Assembly (NCBI GenBank): GCA_903838675.1
Contig: CAILZI010000119.1
Span: 1-56,964 of the forward strand
Direction: 5' to 3'
DNA: 56,964 nucleotides
DNA from: an uncultured Verrucomicrobiota bacterium
Lineage (GTDB): Bacteria > Verrucomicrobiota > Verrucomicrobiia > Verrucomicrobiales > Verrucomicrobiaceae
Position numbers and translations under genes: made by a program
In this document: piece by piece, positions 34,961 to 42,200 of the stretch
Layout: each line of letters opens with the position of its first letter
How positions within the stretch are numbered: position 1 is the first letter of the stretch
Notes under the pieces: generated by a model
The model's input: the letters and a program-made list of their open reading frames with translations, nothing else
Databases searched by the model: none
What the model was told of the DNA's origin: nothing

Positions 34961-37348
34961 TCAATAATACTTCACCAGCCCATCGCGCCACAGTGGCTTG
35001 AGCTGATCGATGGGTGAATCGATGAGCGTGGTGCCGTTGTGGGAAATGTAGAGGTAAGGGTCGCTGGTGGATTCGCCGATGATGGTGAGGCCGGCGGCGG
35101 TGGCGGCGCTCACGTGCTCAGGGGCGATCTCGATGAGGAGGCGGCCGGGGGTTTCGCCGAAGAGGAGTTCGGCGGTGGTGAGGCCGGGGTGGGCGGGCAT
35201 CTTGTCGGTATAGATGCGGAGCCCGGCTTTGCCGCTGAAGGCCATTTCGGCCAGGGCGACGGCGAGGCCGCCTTCGCCGATGTCGTGGGCGCTGAGAACG
35301 GCGCCCTGCTTCACGAGTTCAAAGTAGCGGCGGTAGGCGGCGAGGCTTTCCACTTCGCAGAAGTCGGGGCCTGCATCCATGCCGATGCCCTTGGTGTATT
35401 TGGCGACGATGCTGCCGCGCAGACCGGCGCTGGCTTTGCCAAGGATGGCGATCTTGCTGCCGACGCGGCGCAGGGAGGCACCGACGACGTGCTTGGCATC
35501 TTCAACGACGCCGAAGCCGCTGAGCAGCAGCGTGACGGGGATGGAGACGGGGCCTTCGTCGGTGATGAAGTAGTTGTAGAAGCTGTCCTTGCCGGAGACG
35601 AAGGGCGCGGCGTAGGCGATGGCGGTCTTGGCCATGCCCTTGGTGCATTCCACGAGGGCACCGAGCTCGCGCTCGTTGTCGGGATTGCCCATGCAGAAAT
35701 TGTCGAGGATGGCGATGCGGTCGGGATTGGACCCCATGGCGACGAGCTGGCGCACGCACTCATCGACGACGGCGCGGCCCATGAGATGCGGGTCGGTCTT
35801 GCCCCACTCAGGGAGCAAGGCGCAGGCGAGGGCGACGAGCTGCTGGCTGCCATCCACACGGATGACGCTGCCGTCTTGCGGGGCATCACCTGATGCACCG
35901 GCGAGGGGTTTGAGGACGGTGTTGCCCTGCACTTCGTGATCGTACTCGCGGATGATCGGCTCACGGGAGACGATGGAGAAATCGGCGAGCAAAGTCTTGA
36001 GCGTGGCGGTCCAGGATTCAGGACGCACGGGCACGACGGGCTTCACGGACGGTGGGGTGCGCCATTTGGCCTTCATCTCGCGGCGCGGGGCCTCATGCAG
36101 GGCAGCGACGTGGAGATCGCACACGACGGTGCCGTGGTGGAGGACTTTGAGGCGCTGGGAGCCGTCGGCTTTGGCGAGCACGCAGAGTTCCGTCTGATAA
36201 ATGGCGGCGAGCTCGTGCATCGCCGCGAGGTCTTTTTCCTCGATGGCAATGACCATGCGCTCCTGGGATTCGCTGATGAAGACCTGCCAGCTTTCGAGGT
36301 CGGGGGCTTTGAGCGGGGCGTTTTCCAGCCACACTTCGCCGCCGGTCTCGCGCAGCATTTCGCCTGCGGCGGAGCTGAAGCCGCCGGCACCGCAGTCGGT
36401 GACGAACTGGATGAGGCCCTTCTCACGCGCAGCGAGCACGAAGTCGGCTGCCTTCTTTTCTTCGATGGGATTGCCGATCTGCACGGCGGTCTGGTCTTCC
36501 TCGTGCGAGTCGGTGGTGAGTGATGCGGAGGAGAAGGTCGCACCTTTGAGTCCGTCCTTGCCGGTGCGACCACCAGCAGCGATGAGCAGGTGGCCGGGCT
36601 TCACTTCCTTGGCGATGTCCTTGATCGGGATGATGCCGGCGGTGCCGCAGAACACCAGGGGATTGTAAATGAAGGTGTCGTCAAACTGGATCGCGCCATT
36701 GACGGTGGGGATGCCCATGCGGTTGCCGTAGTCGCGCACGCCGCGCACCACGCCACGCATGACGCCGAGGGGGTGGATGACGTCCTTCGCTTTGATGTCT
36801 TCCTGTTCGATGTTGGGTGGGCCAAAGCAGAAGACGTCGATGGAGGCGACTGGCTTCGCCCCTTTGCCGGCACCGAGGATGTCGCGGATCACACCGCCGA
36901 GACCGGTGTTGGCACCCGCGTAGGGTTCGATGGCGCTGGGGTGGTTATGTGTTTCCACCTTGAGGCACACGGCCTTGTCGGCATCCAGGCGCACGAAGCC
37001 TGCATTGTCTTCAAACGCCCCGAGCACGAAGTCGGGCTTGTTCTTGCAGATCTCCTCCGTCACGGCGCGGATGTAGGTCTTGAACAGGCCGTCCACGATT
37101 TCTTCCTTGCCGTCGAGGGTGTGCTGGATCTTTGCGCCAAAGATGCGGTGCTTGCAGTGCTCGCTCCAGGTCTGGGCGATGACTTCCATCTCGACGTCGG
37201 TGGGCTCGCGGCCCTCGTCCTGGTAAATCTTCTGCACGGCGAGCATGTCGGCGCGTGAGAGCGAGAGCTTCATGCGCTTCGAGAGGTCGAGGAGCTGGTC
37301 GGCTGGGAGATCGCGGAGGGGGATGGTGCGGAAGACGGCTTGGGACAT
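34961..37348 (-). CDS. purL: Phosphoribosylformylglycinamidine synthase subunit PurL
   Basis: This enzyme carries out the ATP-dependent amidation of FGAR to FGAM in purine synthesis. It is the separate 795-residue subunit form and would work with PurQ and PurS, which are not in the window. Signatures are AQTWSEHCKHR (catalytic His) near residue 60, CLKVETHNHPSAIEPYAGA, GGRTGKDGLKGATF, and CGAGGFSSAAGEM in the first AIR-synthase-like half. ILDNFCMGNP, APFVSGKDS and AHDIGEGGLAVA mark the second half. It is a little longer than the Bacillus protein. The start at 37348 is preferred over 37390. The toxin-antitoxin-like pair lies upstream in the same direction and may share a transcript. Confidence 0.95.
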   Translation of the reverse strand: MSQAVFRTIPLRDLPADQLLDLSKRMKLSLSRADMLAVQKIYQDEGREPTDVEMEVIAQTWSEHCKHRIFGAKIQHTLDGKEEIVDGLFKTYIRAVTEEICKNKPDFVLGAFEDNAGFVRLDADKAVCLKVETHNHPSAIEPYAGANTGLGGVIRDILGAGKGAKPVASIDVFCFGPPNIEQEDIKAKDVIHPLGVMRGVVRGVRDYGNRMGIPTVNGAIQFDDTFIYNPLVFCGTAGIIPIKDIAKEVKPGHLLIAAGGRTGKDGLKGATFSSASLTTDSHEEDQTAVQIGNPIEEKKAADFVLAAREKGLIQFVTDCGAGGFSSAAGEMLRETGGEVWLENAPLKAPDLESWQVFISESQERMVIAIEEKDLAAMHELAAIYQTELCVLAKADGSQRLKVLHHGTVVCDLHVAALHEAPRREMKAKWRTPPSVKPVVPVRPESWTATLKTLLADFSIVSREPIIREYDHEVQGNTVLKPLAGASGDAPQDGSVIRVDGSQQLVALACALLPEWGKTDPHLMGRAVVDECVRQLVAMGSNPDRIAILDNFCMGNPDNERELGALVECTKGMAKTAIAYAAPFVSGKDSFYNYFITDEGPVSIPVTLLLSGFGVVEDAKHVVGASLRRVGSKIAILGKASAGLRGSIVAKYTKGIGMDAGPDFCEVESLAAYRRYFELVKQGAVLSAHDIGEGGLAVALAEMAFSGKAGLRIYTDKMPAHPGLTTAELLFGETPGRLLIEIAPEHVSAATAAGLTIIGESTSDPYLYISHNGTTLIDSPIDQLKPLWRDGLVKYY

Positions 37349-37421
37349 GGGTGGGACCCCCTGACTTGGCGAGGAATCCGCCGGGTTCAATGGCGGAGGG
37401 GGAGGAAAATTGACGGTGTAG

Positions 37422-37739
37422 TCAAGGCTGGCCCCTCGCTTTGAGGATTGTCAGTACCACTTTGGGGTCCTGTCGCAGGCTGAGAACGGCATGAACAAAG
37501 CACCTGCTGCCTAGTGGGCGGTAAAAGATGGCCATATCCCAATCCAACAACAGCCACTTCCGAAAAGGCGGATGAGAATGGGCCGAGCCAATGAACGGAT
37601 TTTGACTGATCAGATTGAGCGCTTCCTGAGTGTCTGTAGCGTACGAGTCGGCGAGGTCTTCCGAAAAGGAGTCGAGTTCGACATATTTTCGCAACATGTC
37701 TTCGTCGGCACCGGCAAGGACAACCAGTTCGTGGCTCAT
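37422..37739 (-). CDS. RelE/ParE-type toxin-like protein
   Basis: The 105-residue product has a pattern of alternating helix and strands (DSFSEDLADSYATDTQEALNLISQNPFIGSAHS, then FRKWLLLDWDMAIFYRP and VHAVLSLRQDP) that fits the RelE/ParE fold. The upstream gene resembles the small antitoxin-like addiction module component, and the two overlap as ATGA. This tandem order (antitoxin first) is normal for type II modules. The toxin's target (ribosome or gyrase) cannot be told. Catalytic residues are not obvious. The longer in-frame start at 37799 lies inside the antitoxin gene and is rejected. purL begins 73 bases downstream. Confidence 0.65.
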   Translation of the reverse strand: MSHELVVLAGADEDMLRKYVELDSFSEDLADSYATDTQEALNLISQNPFIGSAHSHPPFRKWLLLDWDMAIFYRPLGSRCFVHAVLSLRQDPKVVLTILKARGQP

Positions 37740-37987
37740 GCCTGTTCCGCGCGACGCTGCGCACGGTAGGCATGCATGCGTTCCTGAACTTTGTTCCAAG
37801 TCGTGGCGCTACTGGGATCGTTCACGTAGTTTAGCCAGCGCTGCTCAAGAATTTCTATCACAGCTGTCTTTCCTGCCGGAGTCTCGGTTGAATCGTCAGC
37901 CGCCAGTTCTTCCTCAAGCTCCCGAAAAACGAGCCACTTTTGGTCTCGAGACATGGCTGCTAGCTGTGGCAGGCGTTCGGCGATCAT
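37736..37987 (-). CDS. Addiction-module antitoxin-like protein (83 aa)
   Basis: The protein has the N-terminal pattern LPQLAAMSRDQKWLVFRELEEEL seen in TIGR02574-type addiction module components. The C-terminal helix, NKVQERMHAYRAQRRAEQA, is charged. It is short, mostly helical and encoded immediately upstream of a ParE/RelE-like gene with a four-base overlap, so it is probably the antitoxin. It may also repress its own promoter, but no operator was seen. The start ATG 37987 is 57 bases from the stop of the next small gene (38044). Pairing with the toxin is inferred from gene order. Confidence 0.65.
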   Translation of the reverse strand: MIAERLPQLAAMSRDQKWLVFRELEEELAADDSTETPAGKTAVIEILEQRWLNYVNDPSSATTWNKVQERMHAYRAQRRAEQA

Positions 37988-38043
37988 ACATGGAGAATAA
38001 CGGCCTGTTGCTGGCTCGTCAAGCGGGCTGGAGGGTTTCGAGC

Positions 38044-38253
38044 CTAGCTATCCAATGCCAAAATTACAGTCTTTTCAGTCAGCTGTGAGGCGATCTGAAA
38101 GGCGGCGCGATCCCCGTGCTTTCGCAAGCCCGCGATGAGGATGGGCAAGGTGGATTCATCCACCACAAAGTCAGGAGCCAGAGACCAGAAACAGCATGTG
38201 CGGTAGGTTTCGAATGCCGTTTTGGCAAGACGAAGCTGATCCTGAAGGAGCAT
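38044..38253 (-). CDS. Small hypothetical protein (69 aa)
   Basis: The product is short and lacks a signal peptide or membrane segment. It starts MLLQDQLRLAKTAFETYRTC, then has CFWSLAPDFVVDESTLPILI, a helix-rich arrangement. I recall proteins of similar shape from related genomes but cannot assign a name or function. It lies upstream of the toxin-antitoxin-like pair in the same direction with a 56-base gap. ATG 38253 is used because of the resemblance of the product's start to that of a normal helix; the next upstream ATG is at 38286. Confidence 0.5.
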   Translation of the reverse strand: MLLQDQLRLAKTAFETYRTCCFWSLAPDFVVDESTLPILIAGLRKHGDRAAFQIASQLTEKTVILALDS

Positions 38254-38424
38254 TGTGGCTGATGATGCTGGAGATGCCGCTGGCATGCAACTGAGTATGC
38301 CACATGCGTGACCAAAGGCACGGGGGATTTTGAGGCGAGTGGCCCGTCAAGCCGGGTGGAGGGCGGATAGAAGGTGGTGTGAAACGGTTGCTGTTCTTCC
38401 TGCGCCCGCTTTTATCCTGCCACC

Positions 38425-39627
38425 ATGGCAACCATCGCAGTTCTCGGCACGCTCGACACCAAAGGTCACGAACACGCCTACGTGGCGGAAATCATCCGCG
38501 CACGCGGGCATCAGACGCTGCTGATCGACACCGGCAGCGGGGATGTGCCGCAGGTGAAGCCGGATGTGACGCGCGAGCAGGTCGCTGCGGCGGGGAAGGT
38601 GGATCTGGCAGGCATCATGGCGCGACAGGACCGTGGCGAGGCGGTGACGGCCATGGCGGGCGCGGCGGCGGCGTTTTTGTCGGCCCTGGTCGCCAGTGGC
38701 AAGGTGCAGGGGGTGATCTCGCTCGGCGGTGGCGGTGGCACGGCCATTGGAACGGCGGCCATGCGTGCGCTGCCGGTGGGTTTTCCAAAGGTGATGGTGT
38801 CCACGTTGGCTGCTGGGAATGTGGCTCCGTATGTTGGCACCAAGGACATCGTGATGTTTCCGAGCATCGTCGATGTCAGCGGCATCAACCGCATTTCCCG
38901 CGTGCTGCTGGCCCGTGGGGCAGGAGCGATCTGTGGCATGGTGGAAACCACGGTGCCTGCGGGAGAAGACAAACCGCTGATCGCCGCCTCGATGTTTGGC
39001 AACACGACCGAGTGCGTGAATCGCGCGAAGCAGGTGCTGGAAGACGCCGGCTATGAAGTACTCGTCTTCCACGCCACCGGCACGGGCGGGAAGATCATGG
39101 AGTCGCTGATCGAAAGCGGGATGTTTGCCGGCGTGCTGGACATCACCACCACCGAATGGGCGGATGAACTCGTGGGCGGCATCCTCGGCGCGGGGCCCAC
39201 CCGACTGGATGCAGCGGGCAAAGTGGGCGTTCCTGCCATCGTGACGCCGGGCTGTCTCGACATGGTGAACTTCGGCGAGCGGGCGAGTGTGCCGGCGAAG
39301 TTTGATGGGCGCACCTTCTACATCCACAATCCGCAGGTCACGCTGATGCGTACCAACGCCGCCGAATGTGCGGAACTGGGCCGCATCCTCGCGGAGAAAG
39401 TGAATGCCTACAGCGGACCTGTGACCGTGCTGCTGCCGCTGCAGGCGATCAGCATCATCAGTGCTGCGGGCAAACCGTTCCACGATGCCGAGGCCGATGC
39501 GGCGTTGTTTGACGCGATCCGCAAGCACCTGCGGCCCGGCATTCCGCTGGTGGAGATGGAGTGCGAGATCAACGCGCCGGAGTTTGCGGCGGCGTGTGCG
39601 AAGGCGCTGCTGGGGAGTCTGAAGTGA
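38425..39627 (+). CDS. Tm-1-like ATP-binding protein (UPF0261)
   Basis: The 400-residue protein matches the UPF0261/Tm-1-like family throughout. GTLDTKGHEHAYV is near residue 8 (nucleotide-binding start), and the glycine-rich GVISLGGGGGTAIGTAAMRALP lies at about 95. DIVMFPSIVDVSGINRISR is near 144, and the second half has FHATGTGGKIMESLIESG near 213. These proteins have an N-terminal ATP-binding domain and a C-terminal TIM-barrel-like domain. In plants the relative Tm-1 blocks a viral replicase. In bacteria the role is not settled. The start is the first ATG after a stretch without strong SD. The stop at 39627 is close to the terminator of the convergent gene. Confidence 0.9.
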   Translation: MATIAVLGTLDTKGHEHAYVAEIIRARGHQTLLIDTGSGDVPQVKPDVTREQVAAAGKVDLAGIMARQDRGEAVTAMAGAAAAFLSALVASGKVQGVISLGGGGGTAIGTAAMRALPVGFPKVMVSTLAAGNVAPYVGTKDIVMFPSIVDVSGINRISRVLLARGAGAICGMVETTVPAGEDKPLIAASMFGNTTECVNRAKQVLEDAGYEVLVFHATGTGGKIMESLIESGMFAGVLDITTTEWADELVGGILGAGPTRLDAAGKVGVPAIVTPGCLDMVNFGERASVPAKFDGRTFYIHNPQVTLMRTNAAECAELGRILAEKVNAYSGPVTVLLPLQAISIISAAGKPFHDAEADAALFDAIRKHLRPGIPLVEMECEINAPEFAAACAKALLGSLK

Positions 39628-39633
39628 GGATAC

Positions 39634-39666
39634 AAAAAAGCCGCACCCTGCGTGCAGAGGTGCGGC
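39634..39666 (-). terminator. Factor-independent terminator of the gene at 39696-40526
   Basis: On the minus strand GCCGCACC and GGTGCGGC form an 8-base stem with an 11-base loop, followed by TTTTTT. It lies 30 bases past the stop of the secreted protein gene. On the plus strand the stem is not followed by a T tract, so it acts for the minus strand only. Confidence 0.8.
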
Positions 39667-39695
39667 TTCGGTGAATCAGTCAACGACTGCGTCTT

Positions 39696-40526
39696 TTAGT
39701 CGTCCTTGTCGTTGTTGCTTTTGCCCTTGTCGCTTTTGCCCTTGTCATCTTTGTCAGTCTTGGGCTTCTGGCCGATGCTCGATTTCTCAGCGGCATTCTC
39801 GATGGTTTCCGCCTGGGTCTTGGTCAGCAGTTTGGCTTTGAGGAGCTTTCCCACCAGCTTTTCCACACTGTCGACATAGTCGCCGTGGTTCTTGGCGCTG
39901 GTTGCGTAACTGGCCAGGATTGCGGACACGGACTGGCCTTGGTAGGTGAAGTCTCTGATTCCGGTGTCGAGGCCACCGATCATGATGTTCGACGGCGGTC
40001 CAGAGATTGAGGTGATGGCATAGCCGGCAGAATGCGTGGCATCGTAGAGGGTTAGATGTCCGCCCGAAGGGGAGGGGGCTGACAAATTGGCAAACTTATT
40101 CAAATCGCTGTCCGGTAAACCTACTTCGAATTGGATCTGCCTTACATCACTGGCTTCCACTTGATCATCAAAACCAAGCCAACTCAGTTCAAAAACCAGG
40201 GGCATTCCTGGAAGACCAATACCCTGCGCAGCAACCGTATCGTCTACAAACTGGTTGGAGCCGGTGCCTGCATTGAAATTGCTGGCTTGAGCGGTGATTT
40301 TGATGCCTGGAACATTGCGCCATTCGCTCTGACCATGAGTTGAATGTGGTGAAGGTGTGGTGGGGGCTGCACTGAGGTCCAGGGTGATCGTTCCGGTGAC
40401 AGTGTTGCCGAAAAAGGTGTCCGAGCCATCTTGAAGAGCGGCGGTATATTTATAAGTGACCACTTGTGCCTGTGCAGTGGCAAGCAGGATCAAGGTGAGC
40501 GCAGGAGTGAGGAGTGAGCGAAGCAT
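39696..40526 (-). CDS. Secreted protein with Lys/Asp-rich tail (276 aa)
   Basis: A signal peptide (LLTPALTLILLATAQAQ, residues 4-20) leads to a beta-rich region with YKYTAALQDGSDTFFGNTVTGTITLD, a start typical of PEP-CTERM-associated proteins. There is no PEP-CTERM C-terminus. Instead the tail (about 250-276) consists of Lys/Asp/Ser-rich tandem pieces (KTDKDDKGKSDKGKSNN). A short helical section, SVEKLVGKLLKAKLLTKTQAETIENA, precedes it. The protein is probably periplasmic or extracellular. I do not recognise the family. The upstream in-frame ATG at 40631 would put 35 residues before the signal peptide and is rejected. The upstream region is A+T-rich, and a terminator lies downstream. Confidence 0.75.
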   Translation of the reverse strand: MLRSLLTPALTLILLATAQAQVVTYKYTAALQDGSDTFFGNTVTGTITLDLSAAPTTPSPHSTHGQSEWRNVPGIKITAQASNFNAGTGSNQFVDDTVAAQGIGLPGMPLVFELSWLGFDDQVEASDVRQIQFEVGLPDSDLNKFANLSAPSPSGGHLTLYDATHSAGYAITSISGPPSNIMIGGLDTGIRDFTYQGQSVSAILASYATSAKNHGDYVDSVEKLVGKLLKAKLLTKTQAETIENAAEKSSIGQKPKTDKDDKGKSDKGKSNNDKDD

Positions 40527-40757
40527 GCGTTTGTTCGGTTTGTTGGATGGTTCCGGTGGCTTCAGCCCAATTGCTGAAGTTGATGCGAATGAATAATCAT
40601 TTACGTCTATTGAAGTAAATGAATATCTCAATAAGTGGTGTAAAAATCTTGAAAAGTTGGGTGAATCGAACGCGGTGAATCGACCTAGTCAGGCAGATGT
40701 CGGGAGTCGTGCATGCCGACTTGCCATCTCGCGGTCACACTCCACTTTGGCGTTCTC

Positions 40758-41351
40758 ATGAACTACCCGCTCACTTTTCGCTTCAAGCTCCTGGCGCTGG
40801 CACCGCAGATCTATGTGACGGATGCCAACGGCAGTACGATCTGCTACGTGAAGCAGAAGCTGTTTCGCTTCAAAGAGAAGGTGGAGGTGTTCACTGATGA
40901 CACGATGCGGACTTTGCTGGCGACGATTGAGGCGGACCGCATCATCGACTGGTCGGCGCGGTTCACGTTCAAAGCTCCCTCAGGGCAGGTGCTGGGTGCG
41001 GTGGGCAGGCGTGGATTGAAATCCATCTGGCGGGCGCACTACGATGTGTTCGCCTCAGACGCGCAGACGCCGACGTTTGCGATTCAAGAGGCGAATCCAT
41101 GGACGAAAATGCTGGACGGCATTGTGAGCGGCATTCCCGTGCTGTGGATGTTTTCAGGCTACATGCTGCACCCGAGCTACATCGCCACGCGTGGCGAGGC
41201 CGGGGCTCCGACGCTGCGCCTGACCAAGCAGCCCGCGTTTTTCGAAGGCCGCTTTGGGTTGACGCAGGAAGGCCCGGCAGATGAGAGCGAGCAACTGGCC
41301 CTGCTGCTGTCCTTCCTGATGATGAATTTGCTCGAGCGGGCGAGAGGGTAG
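40758..41351 (+). CDS. LURP-one-related / tubby-C-like protein (197 aa)
   Basis: The protein opens with YPLTFRFKLLALAPQIYVTDANG and continues with ICYVKQKLFRFKEKVEVFTD. This is the beta-barrel strand pattern of LURP-one-related (tubby C-terminal-like) proteins, a class that includes phospholipid-scramblase-like members. A hydrophobic stretch (IVSGIPVLWMFSGYMLHPSYI) sits in the second half. It may associate with membranes, but no catalytic motif is expected in this family. The start at 40758 avoids a 15-residue extension that has no pattern. It is followed after 18 bases by another small gene on the same strand. Confidence 0.75.
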   Translation: MNYPLTFRFKLLALAPQIYVTDANGSTICYVKQKLFRFKEKVEVFTDDTMRTLLATIEADRIIDWSARFTFKAPSGQVLGAVGRRGLKSIWRAHYDVFASDAQTPTFAIQEANPWTKMLDGIVSGIPVLWMFSGYMLHPSYIATRGEAGAPTLRLTKQPAFFEGRFGLTQEGPADESEQLALLLSFLMMNLLERARG

Positions 41352-41369
41352 CCTTAACCTTCGAGTAAC

Positions 41370-41903
41370 ATGAAATCCGCGCTTCGACTGATGGCCTTAG
41401 TTGGAGGTCAAATCGTGACCGTCCTGCTGCTGGCGCGTGTCGTGAGATGCCAGTCAGATTCGCTCAGAGCTGTCAGTGTCCATCTTTGGGCTGCATGCGC
41501 CTACGGCATCCCATCGCTTCTCGCGTTTCTAGGCTGCCTTCGTTTTGTGCAGTTGCCACCGGCGGGTTTGCGGGGACGGATTGTCAGCATTGTCGTGGCA
41601 TTGCTTGGGGTGTGGGTGGGTTTTGGGGCGAGCCTTTTCATCCTTCAACAGAGTGACATGTGGCTCACGTCTCGTTACATCCATCGCATACAACCTCAGC
41701 TTCGGAATGACGCACGTTTCAAGGATGTCTGTCTGATCGGTTACAGCAATGATTTCATCCTGTTTCCTTACATTCCGGTTGGGGGAAGTGTCGCGAGCGA
41801 AGAAGATCGCAGAGAACTCAACCGAGTATTGAAAGAGGCACATCCTCCCGGATTTGCAGGCGCTGGATCATACCTTGTGCGAAGAGCGGTGGAAGAAAAG
41901 TAG
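41370..41903 (+). CDS. Hypothetical membrane protein (177 aa)
   Basis: The product has three predicted hydrophobic helices: about 7-25 (MALVGGQIVTVLLLARVV), 37-57 and 70-92. A hydrophilic C-terminal half of some 80 residues follows, including an LFPYIPVGG stretch. I do not recognise a family. It sits 18 bases downstream of the LURP-one-like gene, so the two could be cotranscribed, and converges with the DUF167 gene (13 bases between stops). It is considered real because of its consistent codon pattern and clean start after the upstream stop. Confidence 0.6.
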   Translation: MKSALRLMALVGGQIVTVLLLARVVRCQSDSLRAVSVHLWAACAYGIPSLLAFLGCLRFVQLPPAGLRGRIVSIVVALLGVWVGFGASLFILQQSDMWLTSRYIHRIQPQLRNDARFKDVCLIGYSNDFILFPYIPVGGSVASEEDRRELNRVLKEAHPPGFAGAGSYLVRRAVEEK

Positions 41904-41916
41904 CCAGCTTTTGCGA

Positions 41917-42198
41917 TTACTTCGACAGTCGCTCCAGCACCGCAGCAGGAAGCTCCACGGTCTTCTGACGGCTTGACGTTCCGCGCAGCATTGTGATCTG
42001 GCCTTTGGGGCAGTCGAGGGCTTCGGCGAGGAAGCGGATGAGCTCGGTGTTGGCTTTGCCATCCACGGGCGGGGCTTGCAGTTTCACCAGCAGCACGGGG
42101 CGGCCTTTTTCATCGGCAGTCCATCCCGCGAACTCGGATTTCTTCGCGTTTGGGGTGACGCGGACGGCGAGCTGGGCACGATCAGTGGAGGCGGCCAT
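41917..42198 (-). CDS. DUF167 (UPF0235/YggU family) protein
   Basis: The 93-residue protein has the family's compact alpha/beta form: LAVRVTPNAKKSEF near residue 10, LVKLQAPPVDGKANTELIRF near 37, and ITMLRGTSSRQKTVEL near 68. The middle PPVDGKAN is the strongest mark. Family function is not established. It ends the second MoxR operon, starting two bases after the stop of the vWA gene, so it is probably cotranscribed with it. An in-frame start further upstream lies within that gene and is rejected. Confidence 0.9.
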   Translation of the reverse strand: MAASTDRAQLAVRVTPNAKKSEFAGWTADEKGRPVLLVKLQAPPVDGKANTELIRFLAEALDCPKGQITMLRGTSSRQKTVELPAAVLERLSK

Positions 42199-42200
42199 GA

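Noticed and set aside
35039..35893. Open frame of 284 codons opposite purL
   Set aside because: Gly/Ala/Glu/Asp-rich shadow; purL is unambiguous.
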